Source of the DNA: Dialister sp900541485
GTDB lineage: Bacteria; Bacillota; Negativicutes; Veillonellales; Dialisteraceae
Assembly: GCA_965119665.1 (NCBI GenBank)
Contig: OZ221974.1
Coordinates: 1,488,001-1,552,000 of the forward strand
Direction: 5' to 3'
Length of the DNA: 64,000 bases
The translations under genes were made by a program, and so were the position numbers. Each line of letters opens with the position of its first letter. Position 1 is the first letter of the stretch. This document shows, in pieces, positions 33,561 through 42,311 of this stretch. The notes under the pieces were generated by a model. It was not told the DNA's origin, did not search any database, and saw only the letters and a program-made list of their open reading frames with translations.

Positions 33561-35147
33561 ATGAGTACATATACAGATATAAAGAAAATAATAGCGGTCA
33601 CGTTACCGATATTAGTGGCCCAGCTTTCTACAATGGGTGTCAATTTCATAAATACAATAATGGCAGGTCATGCAGGAACGGATGATTTGGCAGGGGTATC
33701 GGTAGGAGCCGGATTATTTTATCCTTTTGAGGCAGCGGCAATCGGCCTGTTAATGGCAGGGACACCGATTATTGCTCAATTGCTCGGAAAAGGAGACAGA
33801 AAGTCGATTCCGTTTGTGGTAAGAACCGGGCTATATATTGCAGCCCTGATTTCCTTTATTTTTATTGCGGCTTACATATTACTGGCCGATAGTATCTTAG
33901 CCGGTATGGGACTTGACCATAATGTGTATTATGTGGCTAAGTTTTATATTTTAGCGATGGTTGCCGCAGTTGTTTTTATCTCTCTGATTATTCCGTTCAG
34001 GGCACTGACAGATACGGTGGGACGCACGACAACTTCCATGAAATTGTTCATTTTGGCACTTCCTCTGAATGCGGCCTTGAACTATTTATTTATTTTCGGT
34101 AATTGGGGATTCCCCCGTTTGGGAGGAATCGGAGCGGGTGTTTCTGCGGCAGTTACTTATTTCATTATCTTAATGCTCTTTCTCTATATTCTTTTTCAGG
34201 ATAAGCGGTTTATGGGAAAAGAAATTTTTTCTTCCTGGTCAAGCCGCGAATCTGACTGGAAGGAGTATTTAAACGTAGGGATTCCGAGCGGATTATCTGT
34301 TTTTTTGGAAATGGGACTTTTCGGTGCCATTATCATATTTATGGCGAGATTTGGTACAGAGACATTGGCGGCTTATCAAATTGCGGATAATTTTGCAAAT
34401 ATGGCTTATATGGTTCCGCTTTCCTGTTCTATGGCATTGACTATCCTTGTAGCTGAGGCTGCAGGCGGAAATAATCACGGATTGGCAAAGAGATATGCGA
34501 AAGCAGGTATACTTTTATCAGTCGGGTTTTCTGCGGTAGAAGTTGCTTTGACAATGGTACTCAAAGAACGTATCGGTATGATTTATACAGACAATCCGGA
34601 AGTCATTCTCATCGCCTCGCAATTTTTAATTTATGCTTCTTGTTTTCAGTTCTTTGATTCCGTGGCAGGACCTGTGCAGGGAATATTGAGAGGCTATAAA
34701 GATGCGAAGGTACCGTTCCTTTTACTTCTGGTTTCTTATTGGCTTGTCTGCTTCCCCTTGTCCTTAGTTCTTGACCATATAATGGGTCTGGGAGCGGTTT
34801 CATATTGGATGGGGCTGGTTGTAGCAGTGGGAGTCGCTTCTGTCTTGATGACTCTGCGCCTTCTGTATTTAGAGCATATTTCTCTTCCTGAATTACTTCC
34901 GTTTTGGGGACAGAAAAAACCGGCGGTAGACTTCTATCATACGATGTTGCGTCAGGTCAGCCTGTTTAAAGCCGGAATGGTAATGAAAGTGGAGCGACAG
35001 AAATCATTGGTCCTTCAGTATAGCCGGTCTGTCGGCAGAAAGGATATTTATGTCCCGCAAAAAACGGTTCTTGAAATTTCAATGCATGTTCTTACCTTGC
35101 TGCATATGTTTGCAGTAGGACATGCAAGAAAGTCATATGTCCCATAG
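33561..35147 (+). CDS. MATE-family efflux transporter with C-terminal extension
   Basis: MATE proteins export drugs or metabolites in exchange for Na+ or H+. It has 528 residues from the ATG at 33561. The 12 expected membrane helices occupy about residues 1-435 (start VTLPILVAQLSTMGVNFINTI; GLLMAGTPIIAQLLGKG). About 90 residues follow the last helix (from LEHISLPELLPF), containing a Lys/Arg-rich and then a hydrophobic stretch, where most MATE proteins end. I do not recognise the extension. Ribosome site GAGAGGG is a little far upstream; a terminator lies in the leader. Confidence 0.88.
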   Translation: MSTYTDIKKIIAVTLPILVAQLSTMGVNFINTIMAGHAGTDDLAGVSVGAGLFYPFEAAAIGLLMAGTPIIAQLLGKGDRKSIPFVVRTGLYIAALISFIFIAAYILLADSILAGMGLDHNVYYVAKFYILAMVAAVVFISLIIPFRALTDTVGRTTTSMKLFILALPLNAALNYLFIFGNWGFPRLGGIGAGVSAAVTYFIILMLFLYILFQDKRFMGKEIFSSWSSRESDWKEYLNVGIPSGLSVFLEMGLFGAIIIFMARFGTETLAAYQIADNFANMAYMVPLSCSMALTILVAEAAGGNNHGLAKRYAKAGILLSVGFSAVEVALTMVLKERIGMIYTDNPEVILIASQFLIYASCFQFFDSVAGPVQGILRGYKDAKVPFLLLLVSYWLVCFPLSLVLDHIMGLGAVSYWMGLVVAVGVASVLMTLRLLYLEHISLPELLPFWGQKKPAVDFYHTMLRQVSLFKAGMVMKVERQKSLVLQYSRSVGRKDIYVPQKTVLEISMHVLTLLHMFAVGHARKSYVP

Positions 35148-35164
35148 CGTAGTTCCGAAATAAA

Positions 35165-35198
35165 AACCGGAGTCTTGGTTAAAGGCTCCGGTTTTTAT
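35165..35198. terminator. Bidirectional terminator between MATE and HAD genes
   Basis: AAACCGGAG pairs with CTCCGGTTT, with A before and T after, so it can serve both converging genes. Confidence 0.85.
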
Positions 35199-35893
35199 CA
35201 GTTTAAAAGAAATTCTTTCAGATCTTGCAGTGTGGAAAATAAGAAATCCGCCTCCGCATCTTTTAATTCTTTTTCATTTCCATACCCCCAAAGAACACCT
35301 CCCGAGGAAATATGATTTGCTTTTGCACCGAAAATATCATAATTTTTATCGCCAATCATGATAGTAAATCGGAGTTGCACATCATTTTCCGCTACGGATG
35401 TATCGGTTTTGTACAAGGCGGCCAGCGTTTTTTTGATGATAGAAATTTTCTGATCAAAAGCTGCCGTATTTTTTAACTCATCTTCCGGATTGCTGCCGGT
35501 GACAACCTCAAAATAAGAAGTCAGATGAAATTTATCTAAAAGTGTTTCTACAAGAGGCCAAGGTTTACTGGAGGCCACTGCAAGGGCCGCATTTCTTTTT
35601 TTCAAGCTTTGCAGTAAATCTTCAATGCCTTCATAAGGAAGCGATTTAAATACGCCTTGAGTATCATATTGTTCTCTGAATTTTTGAATGACAGATGAAG
35701 TATCTTCTTTTGAAAGATTATATATTTTTTGAAGCTGTACATTTAACGGAGGTCCGATAAATGAATGTAAGATGTCAAAATCGGTTTCTTCTATGCCTAC
35801 GGCAGTTAGACCGTACTGCATGGCTTTTATAATACCCGGAGCGGACTCGAAAATAGTCCCGTCCAGGTCAAAGAGGACATAATTATATTTCAT
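35198..35893 (-). CDS. HAD-superfamily hydrolase, phosphoglycolate phosphatase-like
   Basis: A 231-residue HAD subfamily IA phosphatase. The start is the ATG at 35893 (minus strand) with AAAGGAG upstream; the longer frame to 36103 is not needed. Motif I is DLDGT (residues 9-13) with the first Asp as nucleophile. Motif II is the Ser in VASSKP. Motif III/IV is GDKNYDIFGAK. A helical cap (ESAPGIIKAMQYGLTAVG and FIGPPLN) resembles phosphoglycolate phosphatase and 5'-nucleotidase types. Substrate cannot be read from sequence. Confidence 0.85.
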   Translation of the reverse strand: MKYNYVLFDLDGTIFESAPGIIKAMQYGLTAVGIEETDFDILHSFIGPPLNVQLQKIYNLSKEDTSSVIQKFREQYDTQGVFKSLPYEGIEDLLQSLKKRNAALAVASSKPWPLVETLLDKFHLTSYFEVVTGSNPEDELKNTAAFDQKISIIKKTLAALYKTDTSVAENDVQLRFTIMIGDKNYDIFGAKANHISSGGVLWGYGNEKELKDAEADFLFSTLQDLKEFLLN

Positions 35894-35966
35894 GTAAGCT
35901 CCTTTATAAATAATTATGTTTATTATAGCAGATATGCATGTTACGGGATAAGCGAAGAAATCAGAA

Positions 35967-35995
35967 TTGAAGTTTAAGAATCTTTTTGCTATTCT
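35967..35995 (+). promoter_or_regulatory. Candidate promoter of the DUF853 gene
   Basis: TTGAAG (35967-35972) and TATTCT (35990-35995) are 17 bases apart, about 50 bases before the start codon. Confidence 0.55.
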
Positions 35996-36044
35996 TAAAA
36001 CAAAGCATAGAGTGACAGAAATGGTTTCGGGAGGGAGGCAGATT

Positions 36045-37646
36045 ATGTATATTGACGGAAAAGTTTGGATTGGAAACAATGATGCCGGTGAAAAAATTTG
36101 CATTATTCCTAAGATGGTGAATCGTCACGGATTAATAGCAGGGGCGACCGGAACAGGGAAAACAATTACACTGAAAGTTATGGCCGAAACATTCAGCGAT
36201 ATGGGTGTTCCTGTATTCATGGCTGATGTCAAGGGAGATATCGCAGGCATGATGAAGGCAGGGACAGATAGTGAAGATATGCAGAAACGGATTACTAAAT
36301 TCGGACTGGCAGAAGCAGGATTTACGTATCATGGTTACCCGGTGACATTATGGGATATTTATGGAAAAAAGGGAATACAGCTCCGTACAACGATTTCAGA
36401 AATGGGGCCATTGCTTTTATCCCGTATTTTGGAACTTAATGACTTGCAATCTGATATTTTAACGATTGTTTTTAAAATTGCAGATGACAATAAACTGCTT
36501 TTGGTCGACACAAAAGATTTGAAAGCCATATTGAACCGGATTAATAATCACCGTGGGGACTTTGAAGAGCAATACGGGAAAATGAGCACTGCTTCCATCA
36601 GCGCTATTATCCGTTCGGTGGTGGCACTGGAAGTGGCCGGCGGAGATGTTTTCTTCGGAGAACCGGCACTTAATATTTCCGACTGGTTCTCTTTGGGAGA
36701 GGGCGGAAAAGGGATGATTCATATCCTTGACAGTGAAAGTCTGATTCATAATGGAAAAATGTATTCTGCGTTCCTTCTTTGGATGCTTTCTGAATTATTT
36801 GAAACGCTTCCCGAGGTGGGTGATTTACCGAAACCTAAAATGGTATTTTTCTTTGATGAAGCTCATTTATTGTTTAATGAAGCTTCCAAGCAACTTTTGG
36901 ATAAAATTGAACAAGTAGTCAAATTGATTCGTTCAAAAGGAGTAGGCGTTTATTTCTGTACACAAAATCCAAAGGATATTCCCGACGGGGTTTTAGCCCA
37001 ATTGGGCAATAAAGTACAGCATGCACTTCGTGCTTATACGCCGGCCGATCAAAAAGCCGTTAAAGCTGCCGCTATGTCATTCCGTGCAAACCCGGCATTC
37101 GATACGGCGGAAACGATAGTGTCTTTAGGGACGGGAAAAGCGGTCGTTTCTTTCCTGGGTGAAGACGGAGTTCCCAGAATGGCAGAAAAGGTTTCTGTTC
37201 TTCCTCCGCAGTGCAGTATGGGCGGAATCAATGATGATGAAAGGGAGCAGACGATTAAAGGCAGCCTTTTGTACAGTAAATATGCGAACAGCTATGATCC
37301 GGATTCTGCTTATGAATTTTTACAACGGCTCGGACAGGAGGAAGCGGCTAAAGCGGAAGCGGAAATACTGGCACAGAAAAAAGCGGAAGAAGACGCCAAG
37401 TTGGCAAAGGAAGAAGCAAAAGCGAATGAAAAGGCACAAAAAGAAGCGGAGCGGGAAGCAAAAAAAGAAGAAGCCGCAAGGAATAGAGCCATCAAATCAG
37501 TGGGGAATTCTGTTTTGGGTACAATCGGACGAGCCGCAGGCCGGTCTTTGGGCGGCTCTGTAGGAGGAAGCCTTGGGAAAAATGTGGGTGGCAATTTGGG
37601 AGCCAGCCTTATCCGTGGGATTTTCGGAACTCTTTTTAAGCAGTAA
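36045..37646 (+). CDS. DUF853 / HerA-like ATPase
   Basis: A 533-residue P-loop ATPase related to HerA/FtsK and to E. coli YjgR. From the ATG at 36045 (GGGAGGGAGG upstream) it has Walker A GATGTGKT at 33-40 and Walker B with FFFDEAHLLF at about 267-276. The C-terminal region is a charged Ala/Lys/Glu helix, probably coiled coil, followed by a Gly-rich tail (RSLGGSVGGSLGKNVGG). HerA relatives translocate DNA in repair or conjugation; the role of this branch is not known. The rhodanese gene follows at 14 bases. Confidence 0.9.
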   Translation: MYIDGKVWIGNNDAGEKICIIPKMVNRHGLIAGATGTGKTITLKVMAETFSDMGVPVFMADVKGDIAGMMKAGTDSEDMQKRITKFGLAEAGFTYHGYPVTLWDIYGKKGIQLRTTISEMGPLLLSRILELNDLQSDILTIVFKIADDNKLLLVDTKDLKAILNRINNHRGDFEEQYGKMSTASISAIIRSVVALEVAGGDVFFGEPALNISDWFSLGEGGKGMIHILDSESLIHNGKMYSAFLLWMLSELFETLPEVGDLPKPKMVFFFDEAHLLFNEASKQLLDKIEQVVKLIRSKGVGVYFCTQNPKDIPDGVLAQLGNKVQHALRAYTPADQKAVKAAAMSFRANPAFDTAETIVSLGTGKAVVSFLGEDGVPRMAEKVSVLPPQCSMGGINDDEREQTIKGSLLYSKYANSYDPDSAYEFLQRLGQEEAAKAEAEILAQKKAEEDAKLAKEEAKANEKAQKEAEREAKKEEAARNRAIKSVGNSVLGTIGRAAGRSLGGSVGGSLGKNVGGNLGASLIRGIFGTLFKQ

Positions 37647-37660
37647 AAGGAATAAATAAA

Positions 37661-38047
37661 ATGCGTCTGTTTGTTGTTTTATTGGCAGCCTTTTTGGCTT
37701 TTGTCGGAATAACAGGTTACGGAGGAAATGAAATGGGCAGGTATGAAAAAATAAGCCCGGAAGAAGCTAAATTGATGATGGGACACGATCATGTGCTGGT
37801 AGTTGATGTGCGTCGTCCTGAAGAGTACAAGGAAGGGCATATCCCGGGCGCTGTTCTCGTAACAAATGAAACAATCGGCAATACTACACCGAAGGAACTG
37901 CCCGATAAAAAAGCAACGCTGCTGGTCTATTGCCGGAGCGGAGTCAGAAGTAAGCAGGCTTCTCAGAAATTGATACGTTTGGGATATGAAAAAGTATATT
38001 ATGATTTCGGCGGCATTATCAGTTGGCCTTATGAAATTGAAAAATAG
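37661..38047 (+). CDS. Membrane-anchored rhodanese-like protein
   Basis: A 128-residue protein with an N-terminal hydrophobic anchor or signal peptide (LFVVLLAAFLAFVGI) and a single rhodanese domain from about residue 28. VVDVRRPEEYKEGHIPGA is the conserved front, and the active-site loop CRSGVRS has the catalytic Cys at about 91. Such periplasmic or membrane rhodaneses move sulfane sulfur, but the partner is not known. It follows the DUF853 ATPase by 14 bases. Confidence 0.9.
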   Translation: MRLFVVLLAAFLAFVGITGYGGNEMGRYEKISPEEAKLMMGHDHVLVVDVRRPEEYKEGHIPGAVLVTNETIGNTTPKELPDKKATLLVYCRSGVRSKQASQKLIRLGYEKVYYDFGGIISWPYEIEK

Positions 38048-38108
38048 GTCTTAAGCCGGGGCGATAAGCACTTTTATAAAATAATTGAATAGAAAAAAGG
38101 AGTCCTGT

Positions 38109-39359
38109 ATGGAATTTGCAATTAAATATTACAAAGATTTGGTATCCTTCCAGATACCTGACAAAAATGTGCTTGGAGAAATTCTTCCCAATACATGTCC
38201 CTCCGTGGAATCAGAGGAAAAAGAAGTAAGGCGGGCATTATCAGTGCCTTTTGACAGTCCTTTGCTTTCTGATGTTGTCCGTCCTGGAGAAAAGGTTGTC
38301 ATTATTACAAGTGATGTAACCCGGCCGGTACCGTCACGGATTATCATTCCCTGCCTGCTTGATGAGTTAAGAAAAGCAGGAGTGGAAAATAAAGATATTA
38401 CAGTTGTTTTTGGATTAGGAAGTCATAGAAAGCAAACGGAAGAAGAACAGAAGAATCTTGTAGGCAAAGAAGTATACGGACAGGTGCGTTGTATCGACAG
38501 CAATCCCGATGATTGCGTTCATTTGGGGACTTGCAAAAACGGAACGCCTGTTGATATTTTCCGCACTGTTGCAGAGGCAGACCGGAGGATTTTGGTGGGA
38601 AATGTAGAGTATCATTATTTTGCCGGATATAGCGGCGGTATGAAAGCAATTATGCCCGGTGTTTCATCCAAAGAGGCTATCCAAGCAAATCATAAAAATA
38701 TGATCAGACCGGGGGCCTTTGCGGGAAATCTTGTAAACAATCCCGTTCGTGATGATATCGAAGAGGTCAGAAATTTTATTAATGTAGACTTTATTGTCAA
38801 TGTAACGTTGGATGACCATAAAAAAATAGCATTTGTTGCAGCCGGACATCCGGTGACAGCTCACAGAAAAGCATGTGAATTTTTAGATAAGATTTATAAG
38901 AAAAAAGTAAAGGAACCGGCAGATATCGTTGTGGTATCGACAGGAGGATATCCGAAAGATATCAATTTATACCAAGCACAAAAATCAATAGATAATGTAA
39001 AGCATATAGTAAAAAAAGGCGGCATAATGATTGTGGCTGCCAGCTGTAAAGAGGGATATGGAAGCATTCCTTTTACTAAGTGGATTAATCAATATAATTC
39101 TCCGACAGAAAGAATTGAAGAGATACGGAAACATTTTGAGCTTGGAGGGCATAAAGCGGCTGCTTTGGGTCTGGTTCAAGAAAACGCGGATATTTATCTT
39201 GTTACGGATATGGATGATGAATCGGTGACTAAAGCAAATATGGTTCCGTTTCATGATATTCAGACAGCAGTTAATCATGCACTTGAAAAAATGGGGAAAA
39301 ATGCAACGGTTTATGTAGTACCGGTGGGTGGGTCCACGTTACCGGTTGTAGAAAGATAA
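38109..39359 (+). CDS. larA: Nickel-dependent lactate racemase-type protein (LarA family)
   Basis: LarA racemases use the nickel-pincer cofactor tethered to a Lys. From the ATG at 38109 (AAAAAAGGAG upstream) it has 416 residues. The key residues known from Lactobacillus LarA are conserved: His in GSHR (H106), His and Lys in EYHYFAGYSGGMKAI (H169, K179), and His in QANHKNM (H195). Spacing H-10-K-16-H matches. The cofactor-synthesis genes larB, larC and larE are not in the window. Other family members racemise different hydroxy acids, so lactate is not assured. Confidence 0.85.
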   Translation: MEFAIKYYKDLVSFQIPDKNVLGEILPNTCPSVESEEKEVRRALSVPFDSPLLSDVVRPGEKVVIITSDVTRPVPSRIIIPCLLDELRKAGVENKDITVVFGLGSHRKQTEEEQKNLVGKEVYGQVRCIDSNPDDCVHLGTCKNGTPVDIFRTVAEADRRILVGNVEYHYFAGYSGGMKAIMPGVSSKEAIQANHKNMIRPGAFAGNLVNNPVRDDIEEVRNFINVDFIVNVTLDDHKKIAFVAAGHPVTAHRKACEFLDKIYKKKVKEPADIVVVSTGGYPKDINLYQAQKSIDNVKHIVKKGGIMIVAASCKEGYGSIPFTKWINQYNSPTERIEEIRKHFELGGHKAAALGLVQENADIYLVTDMDDESVTKANMVPFHDIQTAVNHALEKMGKNATVYVVPVGGSTLPVVER

Positions 39360-39365
39360 ATAAAA

Positions 39366-39405
39366 AAGAATGCTTTTGGTGGCGAAGACCAAAGCATTCT
39401 TTTTT
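39366..39405. terminator. Bidirectional terminator between larA and chrA genes
   Basis: AAAGAATGCTTT pairs with AAAGCATTCTTT with GGT/ACC extending the stem; A and T runs flank it, serving both strands. Confidence 0.85.
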
Positions 39406-39414
39406 ATTGTAAAA

Positions 39415-39978
39415 TCAGAGCTCGAAGACAATGCCGGAAACTGCAGCGAAAATAATATACAAGATAGGATGCTTGTTAAATTTTCTCAGAAGAACCCATA
39501 TGCAGAGGGCCAGAAGAACAGAAGGCCACTGAAATAAAGACCATATGTTATGTGTGCTTTCAAAAGCAGATATGTCAGTCAGAGAAATCTTGGCGACTCC
39601 AAGGCCGGCTGCGGCAATTAAGGCGGTTGAGCAGGGGCGTAAGCCGTAAAAGACTTTTTGTACAACAACGGAATCCCTGAATTTATGCAGCGCTTTAGAA
39701 ATGGCAGTGATAATGAAAAGGGCGGGAGAGGTCAATGACAAGGTAGCCCAGATACCGCCCAAAATACCTAAAGCCTGATATCCTGCATAAGTAGACATAT
39801 TAACACCCAAGGGACCGGGAGTCGATTCGGATATGGCAATCATATTGGCAATATCTTCCGTTGAGAACCAGCCTGTCGAATGGGAAATAGCATAAAGGAA
39901 TGGCAAGGTGGCAAGACCGCCGCCGGCAGAAAACAGACCTGCTTTAAAAAATTCCCAAAACATAGAAAGCCATATCAT
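39415..39978 (-). CDS. ChrA-family chromate transporter, half B
   Basis: A 187-residue protein with five or six hydrophobic helices and the ChrA half signature: FKAGLFSAGGGLATLPFL near the start and ISESTPGPLGVNMSTYAGY. Full-length ChrA has two such halves; many bacteria encode them as two adjacent short proteins, as here. The ATG overlaps the end of the upstream half by 4 bases. Chromate resistance is known for some members; the physiological substrate of short ChrA pairs is uncertain. Confidence 0.88.
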   Translation of the reverse strand: MIWLSMFWEFFKAGLFSAGGGLATLPFLYAISHSTGWFSTEDIANMIAISESTPGPLGVNMSTYAGYQALGILGGIWATLSLTSPALFIITAISKALHKFRDSVVVQKVFYGLRPCSTALIAAAGLGVAKISLTDISAFESTHNIWSLFQWPSVLLALCIWVLLRKFNKHPILYIIFAAVSGIVFEL

Positions 39979-40529
39979 TTTTTAATCCCGCCTTTCTCTT
40001 TTAAAGAAGGCATCAGAAAATAACCGGCGATACCGGCAATGATAACGGAAAAAGCCGGAGAGAGAGGAGAGAAAAGGGAAAGAGAAAGAATCGCCAGAAA
40101 AATGAAAGCCGTCCTTTTGTCTATGATTGATTTTTTTCCCAATTTGATGACAGTATCAAGAATTAAAACGCATACACAGGCACGAATGCCGGCAAATGCA
40201 TGAGTAATCAGGGGAGTATCTTGAAAGCGGGTAAGGAACATAGCAATTAAAGTAATAATGATCATGGAAGGAGTAATGACTCCCAGGGTGGCGAATATAC
40301 CACCGGCATAGCCGCCACGCTTATATCCGATGAATGTGGCTACATTCACGGCAATCATCCCCGGGGTACATTGTCCGATGGCAAAATAATCCATAAGCTC
40401 TTCATCAGTTCCCCATTTTTTATTTACAACAACTTCTTTTTGTAAGATAGGGAGCATAGCGTAACCGCCGCCAAAGGTAACAGCACCTATCTTAAAAAAT
40501 ACAAGAAATAATTCCACCAACATTTGCAT
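39975..40529 (-). CDS. ChrA-family chromate transporter, half A
   Basis: The 184-residue first half of the pair, with FFKIGAVTFGGGYAMLPIL at the N-terminus and IGQCTPGMIAVNVATFIGY in the middle, the half-domain motifs. The start ATG (40527-40529 on the minus strand) has GGAGAA upstream. It is translated together with the second half through a 4-base overlap. The two probably assemble as a heterodimer with opposite membrane orientation. Confidence 0.88.
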   Translation of the reverse strand: MQMLVELFLVFFKIGAVTFGGGYAMLPILQKEVVVNKKWGTDEELMDYFAIGQCTPGMIAVNVATFIGYKRGGYAGGIFATLGVITPSMIIITLIAMFLTRFQDTPLITHAFAGIRACVCVLILDTVIKLGKKSIIDKRTAFIFLAILSLSLFSPLSPAFSVIIAGIAGYFLMPSLKEKGGIKK

Positions 40530-40617
40530 ACGGTTCTCCTGTCATACTTTATGTGAAACATAGAAAATAATTGTTATCTGCCTGTTGATTTATTCTACCA
40601 TTTAAAAGATAATCACT

Positions 40618-40651
40618 AAAAAAATCCCAATCCAAAAGAAAGGGATTTTTT
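40618..40651. terminator. Terminator after citC (minus strand)
   Basis: AAAAAATCCC pairs with GGGATTTTTT; on the minus strand the T run lies downstream of citC. Confidence 0.75.
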
Positions 40652-40657
40652 CTTAGT

Positions 40658-41755
40658 TTACTTAGAGACTTTAGAACTCTGTTCCGCTGGGGAGTCTTGC
40701 TTTTTTCCCGACTCCATTTTCTTTAAGGCTTCAGCCATTTTTATTTTACGGATAACAGCTTCTCCGTCGGCACTCTTCAGGTAAACCAAAGTGGTTTTTG
40801 GAACCATGCGGTAAACCGTTTCCCAATCGTCCTCCGCTAAAGCTTTACGAACTGCAGAAGCGCTGACAATTTGATTTCCTTTCTGTTCCCGGGGGATGAC
40901 CTTTAATTCGATGCCGTTATTAGAAAAGACCTCCTGCATGGATTCATTATAAGCCAGCGTGGTTTTATCTGTCGGTTCTTCACCGACAAAGCGGGCGGTG
41001 ATATTTAATGCCGGTGCAATACGGGTAGCAAAAACAGTAGCATCCAGTTTTGTCTGGGCAGCCAGTTCATCTGTCCCTTTTATGAAATAGGTGGGGAAGG
41101 TGGCGTTAGAAATAATATAGTTGCCGCCGCTTACAACAGAAACACCTTTCATATCCGCAACGCCTTGCTTAATTAAAGAAAAACGCTCGGAAAACGGGAA
41201 TATGGAGCGATCTTCCTGGACAGCAAAGATAATCACTTCATCGCAGTGATTGACTGCATACTCAACAAGAGAACGATGTCCCAGAGTAAAGGGATTGCAG
41301 TTCATGACGATGGCCCCGCGGTTTTTCCCTTCACCGGTACCTAAAATAGCACGCATTCTGGAAAGATAGTCTTCCAAGGTATCTTCACCGCGTTCCAAAA
41401 GTCCGGCATAAGGCTCTGCAACAGCTACTTTTGTGAAACCCATATGTTCGAAAACGGGTACATTCTTCGGCTTGGTAAAGATTTGGTTGCCCGTAATACC
41501 GCGACGGTTGGATTCACCCTGGAGATTGCGGATAATACGGTGGGTAAGTCCTTTTTTCTGGTAATCGGAGCTGATGGCGATATCTCTCATGACACGGCCG
41601 CCGAGAGAGCCGGTGCCAATCAGACGGTTATCATCAAAAAGCCCCATGGTATAATCGATATTTCCTGTAAAAGTGAGATCAAATTCTTTTAAAAAGTCAA
41701 TTACTTTCTGTTTCTCTTCCGGGTCGGTTAAAAATATTTCACGTTCTGTAATCAT
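40658..41755 (-). CDS. citC: [Citrate [pro-3S]-lyase] ligase-type adenylyltransferase
   Basis: CitC acetylates the prosthetic group of citrate lyase. The 365-residue protein has an N-terminal GNAT-like domain (DYQKKGLTHRIIRNL) and then a nucleotidyltransferase with the HxGH-like motif in NCNPFTLGHRSL (about 150-162) and PREQKGNQIVSASAVRKAL with the ISxSxVR-like signature. The citDEF lyase genes are not beside it. The last 20 residues (KKMESGKKQDSPAEQSSKVSK, in part) are a polar tail. It could serve a lyase encoded elsewhere or a related acyl carrier. Confidence 0.85.
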   Translation of the reverse strand: MITEREIFLTDPEEKQKVIDFLKEFDLTFTGNIDYTMGLFDDNRLIGTGSLGGRVMRDIAISSDYQKKGLTHRIIRNLQGESNRRGITGNQIFTKPKNVPVFEHMGFTKVAVAEPYAGLLERGEDTLEDYLSRMRAILGTGEGKNRGAIVMNCNPFTLGHRSLVEYAVNHCDEVIIFAVQEDRSIFPFSERFSLIKQGVADMKGVSVVSGGNYIISNATFPTYFIKGTDELAAQTKLDATVFATRIAPALNITARFVGEEPTDKTTLAYNESMQEVFSNNGIELKVIPREQKGNQIVSASAVRKALAEDDWETVYRMVPKTTLVYLKSADGEAVIRKIKMAEALKKMESGKKQDSPAEQSSKVSK

Positions 41756-41903
41756 TGGCAGACTCCTTAATTTAATAAAACAAATATGAAGGATACACGT
41801 TTTTTATTATAAATACTACCTTAAACAACTATAGTATATCATGAATAAAGAGAATTGGTAATCGCAAGTAAATGGATGCGGATCAAATGACAAGTCATAA
41901 AAT

Positions 41904-41932
41904 TTGCTTTTTTTTTATTCCCCTTGTATAAT
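41904..41932 (+). promoter_or_regulatory. Promoter of rpsF-ssb-rpsR
   Basis: TTGCTT (41904-41909) and TATAAT (41927-41932) are 17 bases apart. Confidence 0.65.
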
Positions 41933-41939
41933 ATAAAAG

Positions 41940-42003
41940 CTTGTTATTTACAAGTAACTTCCTGGCCCATGGAGAGCATGGGACATAGGTCCGAAAAGGA
42001 GGC
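41940..42003 (+). promoter_or_regulatory. Structured leader of rpsF, possible S6:S18 autoregulatory element
   Basis: Two hairpins precede the ribosome site: CTTGT/ACAAG (41940-41954) and CCCATG-gagag-CATGGG (41966-41982), followed by GGTCCGAAAAGGAGG. An S6:S18-binding leader motif with a conserved CCG is known upstream of many rpsF genes, and this has a CCG right after the hairpin. The match is by eye only. Confidence 0.35.
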
Positions 42004-42009
42004 GATTTC

Positions 42010-42294
42010 GTGAAAAAGTATGAAGTTATGTTCATCGTGAACATTGCGAATGAAGAAGTTATTCAGGCTGCAGTGAAACTCGTTCAGGATACGATTACCC
42101 GTATCGGAGGAACGGTTGTCAAGGTTGACGAATGGGGCAGACGTCATCTGGCGTACGAAGTCAAGCATCAAAATGAAGGCTATTATGTAGTCGTTGAGTT
42201 TGAAGCTGACCCGTCACAGATTACGGAACTTGACCGCATCATCAAGATTCATGAAGAAATTATCCGTCATATCATTGTTAAGCAGGACGACTAA
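42010..42294 (+). CDS. rpsF: 30S ribosomal protein S6
   Basis: S6 binds the central domain of 16S rRNA together with S18. It has 94 residues from the GTG at 42010, with GGAGG at 41999-42003. KYEVMFIV at the start, GGTVVKVDEWGRRHLAYEV and EGYYVVVEFE in the middle are family hallmarks. It begins the classic rpsF-ssb-rpsR operon. Confidence 0.97.
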   Translation: MKKYEVMFIVNIANEEVIQAAVKLVQDTITRIGGTVVKVDEWGRRHLAYEVKHQNEGYYVVVEFEADPSQITELDRIIKIHEEIIRHIIVKQDD

Positions 42295-42311
42295 ACACAG
42301 AGGTGGATACT

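Noticed and set aside
33485..33685. 66-codon ORF overlapping the MATE start
   Set aside because: It runs through a terminator and into a well-supported gene in another frame; composition is not protein-like.
36045..37646. Conjugation or phage DNA-transfer system around the HerA-like ATPase
   Set aside because: No relaxase, nuclease NurA or other mobility gene is nearby; the neighbours are ordinary metabolic genes.
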